A DNA stretch of 64,000 bases from assembly GCA_002361615.1 (NCBI GenBank), contig DETK01000014.1, positions 50,014-114,013 of the forward strand. The letters are read 5' to 3'. This DNA is from Bacteroidales bacterium UBA3290 (GTDB lineage Bacteria > Bacteroidota > Bacteroidia > Bacteroidales > UBA932). Below the pieces are notes generated by a model. It was not told the origin of the DNA. It saw nothing but the letters and a program-made list of their open reading frames with translations, and searched no databases. This document shows positions 1-7,722 of this stretch, piece by piece; within the stretch, counting starts at the first letter, position 1, and every line of letters starts with the position of its first letter. The translations under genes were made by a program, and so were the position numbers.

Positions 1-564
1 CCATTGTTGCGCCGTCGGCTTGGCAGGTGACAGGAAGCGACGGACCCGGTCGCAAAGGATCTCCGCGCCCGCACCCGGCAGGGTATCGAGTCCTGCGTCC
101 CGCAGACGGACCAGGACTTCCCGGTACGTCAGCTGGGAAAGACGGGCGATGTGCGCGATTTCAGGCGGTCCGAGTGCATTGAGTTTCAGGGATGGTTCGA
201 CCTTCTTCAGCCTGCGGAACAAGTCTTCGTAGAATTCGATGCCGTAGCGGGGATGCAGGCCGCCCTGCAGCAGCAGCTGGTCGCCGCCCAGGGCCTTGAG
301 CTCCGCGATCTTCGGCAGATAATCCTCAAAAGCAAGGGTATATGCCTTCTGAGGCTGATCGGGCCGGCAATGGAAATTGCAGAATTTACAACAGGAAAGG
401 CAGACGTTGGTATAGTTGACGTTGCGGTCGATCTGATAACTGACCCGCCGCCCCGGCACGTGTCGATACCGCTCGGCATCCGCCATCCCGCACAATTCCG
501 CCAGCGTACCATCCCGATACAGGCCCAGCGCCTCTTCTTTCGACAACCGGTTCATCGCCGACAT
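1..564 (-). CDS. mqnC: Cyclic dehypoxanthinyl futalosine synthase MqnC (partial, C-terminus beyond window)
   Basis: Radical SAM enzyme of the futalosine route to menaquinone, which cyclises dehypoxanthine futalosine. Only the first 188 codons lie in the window; the gene runs off base 1. The radical SAM cluster appears as C-LSC-C-KF-C (CX3CX2C) about 65 residues in, preceded by NVNYTNVC. Further in are LLLQGGLHP and GAGAEILCDRVRRFLSP, which fit MqnC better than MqnE (usually GGGAEIF). The start is taken at ATG 564; a second in-frame ATG lies at 555 and an in-frame stop at 603-601 limits extension. It lies 60 bases after glnS on the same strand. MqnC versus MqnE was decided on motifs only. Confidence 0.88.
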   Translation of the reverse strand, partial: MSAMNRLSKEEALGLYRDGTLAELCGMADAERYRHVPGRRVSYQIDRNVNYTNVCLSCCKFCNFHCRPDQPQKAYTLAFEDYLPKIAELKALGGDQLLLQGGLHPRYGIEFYEDLFRRLKKVEPSLKLNALGPPEIAHIARLSQLTYREVLVRLRDAGLDTLPGAGAEILCDRVRRFLSPAKPTAQQW

Positions 565-624
565 CCATTCTATGGAATCGCATGGCTTGCCCTGACGCGC
601 CTATATGCGATTCCTCAAATACAA

Positions 625-2277
625 TTATAATTTGAAGGAATCTTTCAGGCCGACGGTTTTGTTCATGACCAGGTGGCCGGGGGTGGAGTCGGGGTCTTTC
701 TTGAAATAGCCTACGCGCTCGAACTGGACAGCGATGTCGCCGGGATCGTCGAGCAGGGCCGGTTCGGCCCAGCCGGTCTTGACCACCAGGCTCTCAGGGT
801 TGAGATAATCCTTGTAGTCCTTGTCTTCCGGAACCTGCGACATGTCGGCCAGGGTGAAGAGCCGGTCGTAGAGACGGCACTCGATTTCTTTGGCGAAAGC
901 CGTGCTCACCCAGTGGATGGTACCTTTGACCGAACGCCACTGTCCGGACTGCGGGTGCGTCAGCGGATCGTAGGTGCAGCGGAGCTCCACCACCTTGCCG
1001 GAGGCATCTTTGACGACATCCTCGCACTTGATGATGTAGGTGTATTTCAGGCGCACTTCGCCGCCGGGACGGAGACGGAAGTACTTCTTGGGGGCATCTT
1101 CCATGAAATCGGCGCGGTCGATGAGCAGCTCGCCCGTGAAGGGGATGCGGCGTTTCGGACCTTCCGGTGCGGCCGGGTTGAGCGGAGCCTCGAACCATTC
1201 CACCTTGCCCGGCTCCCAGTTGGTGAGCGTCACCTTGATGGGATCGTCATACACGGCCATATACCGGTTGCTGCGCTCGTTCAGGTCTTGGCGGACGCAG
1301 GATTCCAGACCGCTGATGTCCATCAGCTGGTCGCGCTTGCTTACGCCGATGCGTTCGCAGAACAGTTTGAGTGCCTCGGGCGTATAGCCGCGGCGGCGAA
1401 CGCCGCAGAGGGTCGGCATGCGGGGGTCGTCCCAGCCCGAGACGAAGCCCTTCTCTACCAGTTCGAGCAGCTTGCGCTTGCTCATCAGGGTATAGGTGAG
1501 ATTGAGCCGGGCGAACTCATACTGATGCGAAGGATAGATGCCCAGCGTCTCGATGAACCAGTCGTAGAGAGGCCGGTGGATATCGAATTCCAACGTGCAG
1601 ATGGAGTGCGTGATATGCTCGATGGAATCGCACTGGCCGTGCGTATAGTCGTACATCGGATAGATGCACCACTTGTCGCCGGTGCGGTGATGATGTGCGT
1701 GCTTGATGCGGTAGAGGATCGGGTCGCGGAACATCATATTGGGATGTGCCATGTCGATCTTGGCGCGGAGCACCTTCGCACCGTCAGGGTACTTGCCCTC
1801 CTTCATTTCACGGAAGAGGCGGAGATTCTCCTCGACCGAACGGTTGCGCCAGGGGCTGTCGGTACCGGGCGTCTCGACGGTGCCACGGGTGGCACGCATC
1901 TCTTCGAGGGTCTGGTCGTCGACATACGCGAGGCCCCGTTCGATGAGCTGCTCAGCCCATTCATAGAGCTGGTCGAAATAATCCGAGGCGTATCGCTCCT
2001 CCGCCCACTGGAAACCGAGCCATTTGATGTCTTCCTTGATGGCGTCCACATACTCGACATCTTCCTTCGTAGGATTGGTGTCGTCGTAGCGGAGGTTGGT
2101 CCTGCCACCGTACTTCTGCGCCAGGCCGAAGTTGATACACAGGCTTTTGGCGTGACCCAGGTGAAGGTATCCGTTGGGTTCGGGCGGAAAGCGCGTGATG
2201 ATGGTATCGTACTTCCCGGCTGCGAGGTCGGCCTCGATAATCTCTTCGAGGAAATTGTTTTTCTTCTCTTCTTCCAT
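625..2277 (-). CDS. glnS: Glutaminyl-tRNA synthetase
   Basis: Class I synthetase that charges tRNA-Gln with glutamine in the cytoplasm. The 550-residue length is typical of GlnRS. The HIGH signature is PPEPNGYLHLGH at residues 31-42, and the KMSKS-type loop is MSKRK at about 265-269. The C-terminal third forms the anticodon-binding beta barrels. GlnRS rather than GluRS is indicated by the length, the N-terminal context and the two-barrel C-terminus. It is divergent from yicC, with a 71-base promoter region between them, and is followed by mqnC 60 bases downstream. A direct GlnRS implies no need for the GatCAB route for tRNA-Gln. Confidence 0.97.
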   Translation of the reverse strand: MEEEKKNNFLEEIIEADLAAGKYDTIITRFPPEPNGYLHLGHAKSLCINFGLAQKYGGRTNLRYDDTNPTKEDVEYVDAIKEDIKWLGFQWAEERYASDYFDQLYEWAEQLIERGLAYVDDQTLEEMRATRGTVETPGTDSPWRNRSVEENLRLFREMKEGKYPDGAKVLRAKIDMAHPNMMFRDPILYRIKHAHHHRTGDKWCIYPMYDYTHGQCDSIEHITHSICTLEFDIHRPLYDWFIETLGIYPSHQYEFARLNLTYTLMSKRKLLELVEKGFVSGWDDPRMPTLCGVRRRGYTPEALKLFCERIGVSKRDQLMDISGLESCVRQDLNERSNRYMAVYDDPIKVTLTNWEPGKVEWFEAPLNPAAPEGPKRRIPFTGELLIDRADFMEDAPKKYFRLRPGGEVRLKYTYIIKCEDVVKDASGKVVELRCTYDPLTHPQSGQWRSVKGTIHWVSTAFAKEIECRLYDRLFTLADMSQVPEDKDYKDYLNPESLVVKTGWAEPALLDDPGDIAVQFERVGYFKKDPDSTPGHLVMNKTVGLKDSFKL

Positions 2278-2298
2278 TATGCAAGCTGTTTCAAGCTA

Positions 2299-2326
2299 CA
2301 AATATATTAAAAAATCACTATCTTTA
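2299..2326. promoter_or_regulatory. Divergent Bacteroidetes-type -7 elements for glnS and yicC
   Basis: In the 71-base gap between the divergent genes, the minus strand has TATATTTG (2306-2299), a perfect TAnnTTTG -7 element about 22 bases before the glnS start. The plus strand has TATCTTTA (2319-2326), one base off consensus, 22 bases before yicC. No clear TTTG -33 box is seen for either, so the calls rest on the -7 motifs and position. Confidence 0.5.
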
Positions 2327-2348
2327 TTGCTTAAAACCATACCATATC

Positions 2349-3224
2349 ATGCTGAAATCCATGACGGGCTACGGCAAGGCGCAGTGCCAGACGGGCCCAG
2401 ACAAATATCGGGTTGAAATCCGTTCGGTCAACGGAAAGAATGCCGACATCACCTTCAAAACCTCTCTCATCCCCCGCGACCGCGAGGTGGAAGTCCGCAA
2501 ATACATCGCCGAAAAACTCGGCCGTGGCAACATCGACCTGTTCATCACGGTCGAACGCACCGAAGGACCGGCCACCCGGCAGATCAGCCGTCCTGCGCTG
2601 CTCGCTTACTACGATCAGCTCCAAGCTGCCGTCAAGGGAACCATGCTCGAGTACTGCGACCCTGACGTGATGCTCTCGTCGCTGATGCGCCTGCCCGACG
2701 TGCTGGAAACGCCCGACACCGAGCTCTCCGCCGAAGCCTGGGAAATCCTCTACGCCGCCATCCGTCAGGCCGTGGCCGATCTCGACGACTTCCGCCGCAG
2801 AGAGGGAGAAAGCCTGCGCCGCGACGTCCTTTCGCAAGTCGACAAGATTGAGTCCTACATCCCCGAAGTGGAGCGCTATGAACGCGAGCGCATCACTGCG
2901 ATCCGCGAACGCATCGAAACGCGGTTGCGGGAGATCGCCGCGCAGCCGGACGTGAACCGGCTCGAGCAGGAGATGATCTTCTACCTCGAAAAACTCGATA
3001 TCAACGAGGAGAAAGTACGCCTGCGCCAGCACTGCCGCTACTTCCGCGAGACCGTGGAGGAAGAGCCGCTGCCCGGCCGCAAACTGGGCTTCATCGCCCA
3101 GGAGATGGGACGCGAGATCAACACCCTCGGCTCGAAGGCCAACCACGCCGAAATCCAGAAGTGGGTCGTCAAGATGAAAGACGAACTTGAAAAAATCAAG
3201 GAACAATCACTTAATATCCTATAA
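2349..3224 (+). CDS. yicC: YicC family endoribonuclease
   Basis: Cytoplasmic YicC-type protein; E. coli YicC is an endoribonuclease affecting small RNA decay. The N-terminus MLKSMTGYGKA is the family hallmark, followed by the YicC_N domain (about 1-155) and the C-terminal DUF1732 domain (about 205-291) with VRLRQHCRYFRE and ending GSKANHAEIQ...VKMKDELEKIKEQ. At 291 residues it is full length. Its stop overlaps the start of the tricorn gene (TAATG), suggesting translational coupling. In many bacteria yicC precedes gmk; here gmk is absent and a protease gene follows. Confidence 0.95.
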   Translation: MLKSMTGYGKAQCQTGPDKYRVEIRSVNGKNADITFKTSLIPRDREVEVRKYIAEKLGRGNIDLFITVERTEGPATRQISRPALLAYYDQLQAAVKGTMLEYCDPDVMLSSLMRLPDVLETPDTELSAEAWEILYAAIRQAVADLDDFRRREGESLRRDVLSQVDKIESYIPEVERYERERITAIRERIETRLREIAAQPDVNRLEQEMIFYLEKLDINEEKVRLRQHCRYFRETVEEEPLPGRKLGFIAQEMGREINTLGSKANHAEIQKWVVKMKDELEKIKEQSLNIL

Positions 3225-6200
3225 TGCCTATGAAGAGAATCCTCCTCGTGCTGGCAGCGTTGCTTCCGCTGCTGGCCACCGCGGCAGACCGCCAGGAAGC
3301 GCGGCTGCTCCGGTTCCCCGCCGTAGGCGGCGACAACATCGTGTTCAGTTATGCCGGCGACCTGTACCGGGTGGGCATCGACGGCGGCGTCGCCCAGAAA
3401 CTCACCTCACACGTGGGCTACGAAGTGTTCCCTCGCATCTCTCCGGACGGAAAGACCGTGGCCTTCACCGGGCAGTATGACGGCAACACCGAAGTCTACA
3501 CCATCCCCGTCACGGGCGGAGAACCGACCCGTGTCACCTACTCCGCCCTGGTCAGCCGCGACCTGGTGGGCGAACGGATGGGGCCCAACAACATCGTCAT
3601 GTGCTGGACACCCGACGGCAAGCAGATCGTCTATCGCAGCAAGACGCACACCTTCAGCGGTCTGCGCGGACAGCTCTGCAAGGTCGACGCCGCAGGCGGG
3701 CCGGCTGAGGAAATCCCGACCACGGAAGGCGGCTTCTGCAGCTACTCACCCGACGGCCGACAGCTGGCCATGAACCGGATGTTCCGCGAGTTCCGCACCT
3801 GGAAGTATTACCGCGGCGGCCAGGCCGACGACATCTGGATCAACAAGGTGGGCACCACCCAGCTCGAGAAGATCACCGACAATGACGCCCAGGACATCTT
3901 CCCGATGTGGATCGGCAACGAGATCTACTATCTCTCCGACCGTGACCGGACGATGAACCTCTTCGTCTATGACACCAAGACCCGGCAGACCCGCAAGGTC
4001 ACCGACTTCACCGAGTACGACTGCAAGTTCCCTTCCTTCTCGAAAGACTATGTCGTCTTTGAAAACGGCGGCTATATCTACAAGTATGCCGTCAAGACCG
4101 GCAAGTGCGAGAAGGTGACTGTCTATCTGGACAACGACAACGTCTACAGCCGTCCCGAATACCGGAACGTATCGGACCGTATGTTCTCGTTCGATCTCTC
4201 GCCGGACGGCGAGCGCGTGCTGATCATCGCCCGCGGCGACCTGTTCTCCCTTCCTGCCCAGAGCGGCCCCGTGTACAATCTGACCAACACTCCGGGCGGA
4301 CACGAGCGGGAAGGAACCTGGTCACCCGATGGCAAGCACCTGGCCTGGTTCTCCGACAAAGACGGTGAATATCAGGTTTATGTCGCCCCGTCCGGCAATC
4401 CTGCCGAAGCCAGGATGATGACCCACTTCAAGGAAGGTTACCCGAGCGGTCTGAAATGGTCGCCCGACGGCAAACTGCTTTATTTCTCCACGCTGAAACG
4501 GGAGATCTGCTGCCTCGACATCGAATCGGGCGTCTGCAAGGCCATCATTACCGGCAAAGCAGGTGCACCGCGCGGCTTCACCCTTTCCGCCGACGGAAGC
4601 TGGGCTGCCTACACGATGGGACTCGATAACGATATCTCTGCGATCTATCTCTACAATGTGGCCTCCGGCAAGTCGTATCAGGTCACCGACAAGTGGTACG
4701 ACGCCTCCAGCCCCATCTTCTCACAGGATGGCAAGTACCTGTTCTTCACCTCTTCGCGTGAATTCCGCTCGCAATACTCCCAGGTAGAATGGAATGCCGC
4801 CTACAATGTCAGCGACTATGTCTTCGTGCTTCCGCTGGCCAAGGATACGCCCGATCCGACGACGATCAGCTCGGACGAATACAGTGCCAAGCCGGCCAAA
4901 CCGGAAGGAAAGCCTGAAGGAAAGCCGGGCGAAAAGCCCGCAGCCAAAGCGGCCGACAAACCGGCCATGAAAGTCGATGTCGACGGCATCGGCCAGCGCG
5001 TCAGCGTGCTGCCGCTGCCCGCCGGCCGCTACCGGCTCGTGCTGGCTGACGCCGGCAAGCTGTACTACAGCAGCTTCGGCGGCGGAATGCCCGGTATGGG
5101 CGGCAGAGGCGGCGCCGGCGGGGGCCTGAAGGCTCTCGACCTGAAGACCCTCAAGACCAGCGACGGCCCGAAGAACAGCCCCGTAGCCTTCACGCCCGAC
5201 CACAAGAAGTGCCTTGTCCGCGAAGGCGGCAAACTCTATGTGACCAACTTCGGCGGTCCGGGCCGGCTCGACAGCCCCGTTCCCACCGGCGAGATGGATA
5301 TGCGCATCGACCATCAGGCCGAATGGCGCCAGATCTACGACGAAAGCTGGCGCGTGACCCGCGACAATTTCTACGTGGAGAACATGCACGGCATCGACTG
5401 GAACAAGATCCACGACAAGTACGCCGTGATGCTCCCCTATGTGAAGCACCGCCACGACCTGACCTACCTCATCGGCGAGATGATCAGTGAACTGACGGTC
5501 GGTCACGCCTACATCACCTCGGGTGAATATCCTGAGGTTCCGCGCGTCAAAACGGGCCTGCTGGGCGGCAAGTTCAGCAAGGACGGCAAAACCGGCGCTT
5601 TCCGTATCGAGCACATCTACAAGGGTGCTTCCTGGGACAAGTCGCTCGTCTCCCCGCTCGACGGTCCCGGCGTGAACGCCAAGGTCGGCGACTACATCAC
5701 CAAGGTGAACGGTACGCCCGCTTCCGAGCTGACGGACATCTACCAGGCTTTGATCGACAAGGCCGGCAAGACGGTTGCGCTCGAGATTGCCGAGACAGCT
5801 GCAGGCAAGAATGCCCGCACGGTCTATGTCAAGCCCGTCGACAACGAAAGCCAGCTGGCTTACTATGAATGGGTGCAGAAGAACATCGAAAAGGTGGACA
5901 AAGCCTCCAACGGGGAAATCGGTTACATCCACATTCCCGACATGAGCACCGCCGGCCTCGACATGTTCACCAAACTCTTCTATACGCAGCTCGACAAGAA
6001 GGCCCTGATCATCGACGACCGTATGAACGGCGGCGGAAACGTTTCCCCGATGATCCTGGAGCGCCTGCAACGCGAAGTCTACCGCATGAGCATGTCGCGC
6101 AACGGCGGCAAGAACGAGACCGTTCCGAACCAGACCTTCTACGGCCCGAAAGTCTGTCTGATCGACAAGTACTCTTCCTCCGACGGCGACCTGTTCCCGT

Positions 6201-6529
6201 ACGGCTTCCGCAAGCTGGGACTGGGCAAACTTATCGGCAAACGTTCATGGGGCGGCATCGTGGGCATCTCCGGTTCCCGAGCCTATCTCGACGGACAGGA
6301 TATGCGTACCCCGTTCTTCACCTCCTACTCCACCGAAGGGGAATGGATCATCGAAGGACATGGCGTAGATCCGGACATCGATGTGGACATCAACCCGTTC
6401 GAAGACTATCTGGGCAAGGACGCCCAGCTGGACAAAGCCATCGAAGTGCTCAAGGCCGAAATGAAGAACTGGCCTGCCCTCCCGGGCACGCCGGCGGCAC
6501 CGGACAAGAGCAAGATCGGACTGAAATAA
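3224..6529 (+). CDS. Tricorn-like S41 family protease, secreted
   Basis: Large periplasmic protease of the tricorn/S41 family. Residues 1-20 form a signal peptide (MKRILLVLAALLPLLATAA after a short lead). Beta-propeller repeats of the PD40/WD40 type follow (ISPDGKTVAFTG, WSPDGKHLAWFSD, WSPDGKLLYFST), to about residue 520. A low-complexity linker rich in KPEGKP and a glycine patch (about 545-640) follow, then a tricorn core, a PDZ domain (about 770-860) and the S41 catalytic domain. The nucleophile region is KYSSSDGDLFPYG, with Ser986-Asp987 matching the tricorn Ser-Asp pair; GGGNV and RSWGGIVG are also conserved. Substrate unknown. It overlaps yicC and ends at a strong terminator. Confidence 0.95.
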   Translation: MPMKRILLVLAALLPLLATAADRQEARLLRFPAVGGDNIVFSYAGDLYRVGIDGGVAQKLTSHVGYEVFPRISPDGKTVAFTGQYDGNTEVYTIPVTGGEPTRVTYSALVSRDLVGERMGPNNIVMCWTPDGKQIVYRSKTHTFSGLRGQLCKVDAAGGPAEEIPTTEGGFCSYSPDGRQLAMNRMFREFRTWKYYRGGQADDIWINKVGTTQLEKITDNDAQDIFPMWIGNEIYYLSDRDRTMNLFVYDTKTRQTRKVTDFTEYDCKFPSFSKDYVVFENGGYIYKYAVKTGKCEKVTVYLDNDNVYSRPEYRNVSDRMFSFDLSPDGERVLIIARGDLFSLPAQSGPVYNLTNTPGGHEREGTWSPDGKHLAWFSDKDGEYQVYVAPSGNPAEARMMTHFKEGYPSGLKWSPDGKLLYFSTLKREICCLDIESGVCKAIITGKAGAPRGFTLSADGSWAAYTMGLDNDISAIYLYNVASGKSYQVTDKWYDASSPIFSQDGKYLFFTSSREFRSQYSQVEWNAAYNVSDYVFVLPLAKDTPDPTTISSDEYSAKPAKPEGKPEGKPGEKPAAKAADKPAMKVDVDGIGQRVSVLPLPAGRYRLVLADAGKLYYSSFGGGMPGMGGRGGAGGGLKALDLKTLKTSDGPKNSPVAFTPDHKKCLVREGGKLYVTNFGGPGRLDSPVPTGEMDMRIDHQAEWRQIYDESWRVTRDNFYVENMHGIDWNKIHDKYAVMLPYVKHRHDLTYLIGEMISELTVGHAYITSGEYPEVPRVKTGLLGGKFSKDGKTGAFRIEHIYKGASWDKSLVSPLDGPGVNAKVGDYITKVNGTPASELTDIYQALIDKAGKTVALEIAETAAGKNARTVYVKPVDNESQLAYYEWVQKNIEKVDKASNGEIGYIHIPDMSTAGLDMFTKLFYTQLDKKALIIDDRMNGGGNVSPMILERLQREVYRMSMSRNGGKNETVPNQTFYGPKVCLIDKYSSSDGDLFPYGFRKLGLGKLIGKRSWGGIVGISGSRAYLDGQDMRTPFFTSYSTEGEWIIEGHGVDPDIDVDINPFEDYLGKDAQLDKAIEVLKAEMKNWPALPGTPAAPDKSKIGLK

Positions 6530-6553
6530 AAGACAGTCCGGTATGGAAACGAA

Positions 6554-6584
6554 GAGAGCCTCCCGCGGGAGGCTCTCATTTTTT
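6554..6584. terminator. Strong intrinsic terminator between convergent genes
   Basis: A perfect 24-base palindrome (gagagcctcccg and its complement, 6554-6577) is followed by a T run at 6579-6584. It ends the yicC-tricorn unit. The T run overlaps the last bases of the convergent wzz-like gene, whose stop is at 6583. Confidence 0.9.
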
Positions 6585-7716
6585 ATTCTTCTGCAGGTTT
6601 TTGTCCGGGTGCTGTCGGCTCTTTCGATTCTTTCAGCATCGTCCGCCCCTTCTTCCACAGGTCTTTGCCGAAGGCTACCCAGAAGCAGGAAAGCAGGAAA
6701 CCGACGAAGAACCAGATGACACAGATCTTGGCGCGGCTGGTAATCGACTTGAGCGGAACCGTTGCCGGCTGTACGACTGCATAGACCGGTTTCATCTCCT
6801 GGATCTTGGCCTTGGCCAGCTCGCGTTGCTGGGCCATCTGCGAGTAGATCTGGTTGGCCAGCGTGGCTTCATCCTGGAGACGCTGACGCTCGCTGTTGAC
6901 CGACTGGAGGATGACGCTGCGGTCGTAGTCCACGCGGGCGGCATACGCTGCCTGTGCCTTGACCAGCTTGGCTTTCGCCTCGTCCGCCAACTGCACGTAA
7001 TACTCATAGTCTGCCGTGGCCTTCTTGGTCCGGTAGTCGATGACGAAATCCTGCAGACGCTGGGTCACGGTATCGGCCAGCTGCTTGGCGATCATCGGAT
7101 CGTCGAGCGTCACGGTGATGGTGGTCACACCGGTTTTGTTGTCGACGTTGGTGCTGACGGCTTCCCGGAGTCCCCTGACAGCGGTATACTGACGGGGCGT
7201 CAGCTGGTCGGGATTGATGATGTTATCATCGTAGAGATACTCCGCATCGGCTTCCGCCATCTTGCGGGCTTTCTTCTCGCTCAGTTTCTTGTCCCGGCCC
7301 AGCATGTGCAGGAATACGGTGGTCGTGTCGGGACGGGCGCCAGCCACCTCGCTTTTGCGCGAAATATATGGCGTAACCGGTACTTCCAACAGCGAGCACA
7401 GGAACGGGGTGCTGGCACTGATCTCGGGGAACAGCGTGATGTTGAGGGCATCGGGCGAAGAATTCAGCGTCGCACCGCCACCCAGCATGCTGGTGATGGC
7501 CGACAGGGTACCGCTCGTACGGTTCTGCATCTCAGGGGCCAGGGTGACCTTGACCTGGTATTTGCGATGCGCCATCAAGGCCGCCGCCACGCCCAGGACC
7601 GAGAAGAGGAAGGTCACAAGGATAATGAATTTCCAGCCCTTGAAGAGTTTGCGGATGATCTCCATCCAGTCGATGGTCATCTCATCCTCCTCGATGTATT
7701 TCTCGTTCTCTTCCAT
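6583..7716 (-). CDS. Wzz/GNVR-type polysaccharide chain-length or export co-polymerase
   Basis: Inner-membrane polysaccharide co-polymerase. Visible are a first membrane segment at about 30-50 (FIILVTFLFSVLGVAAALMAH), a periplasmic Wzz-type region, a coiled-coil stretch with the GNVR region (about 225-310), and a second membrane segment near 335-355, followed by a short charged tail. There is no kinase domain, so it is not a full Wzc. It starts 6 bases after the stop of the SLBB exporter, so the pair is one operon. Such proteins set chain length or bridge the inner membrane to the outer-membrane channel. No glycosyltransferases adjoin it here. Confidence 0.9.
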   Translation of the reverse strand: MEENEKYIEEDEMTIDWMEIIRKLFKGWKFIILVTFLFSVLGVAAALMAHRKYQVKVTLAPEMQNRTSGTLSAITSMLGGGATLNSSPDALNITLFPEISASTPFLCSLLEVPVTPYISRKSEVAGARPDTTTVFLHMLGRDKKLSEKKARKMAEADAEYLYDDNIINPDQLTPRQYTAVRGLREAVSTNVDNKTGVTTITVTLDDPMIAKQLADTVTQRLQDFVIDYRTKKATADYEYYVQLADEAKAKLVKAQAAYAARVDYDRSVILQSVNSERQRLQDEATLANQIYSQMAQQRELAKAKIQEMKPVYAVVQPATVPLKSITSRAKICVIWFFVGFLLSCFWVAFGKDLWKKGRTMLKESKEPTAPGQKPAEE

Positions 7717-7722
7717 AACTCG

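Noticed and set aside
673..2310. A 545-codon plus-strand frame opposite glnS
   Set aside because: Shadow of the GlnRS gene; the minus-strand product has the HIGH and KMSKS signatures.
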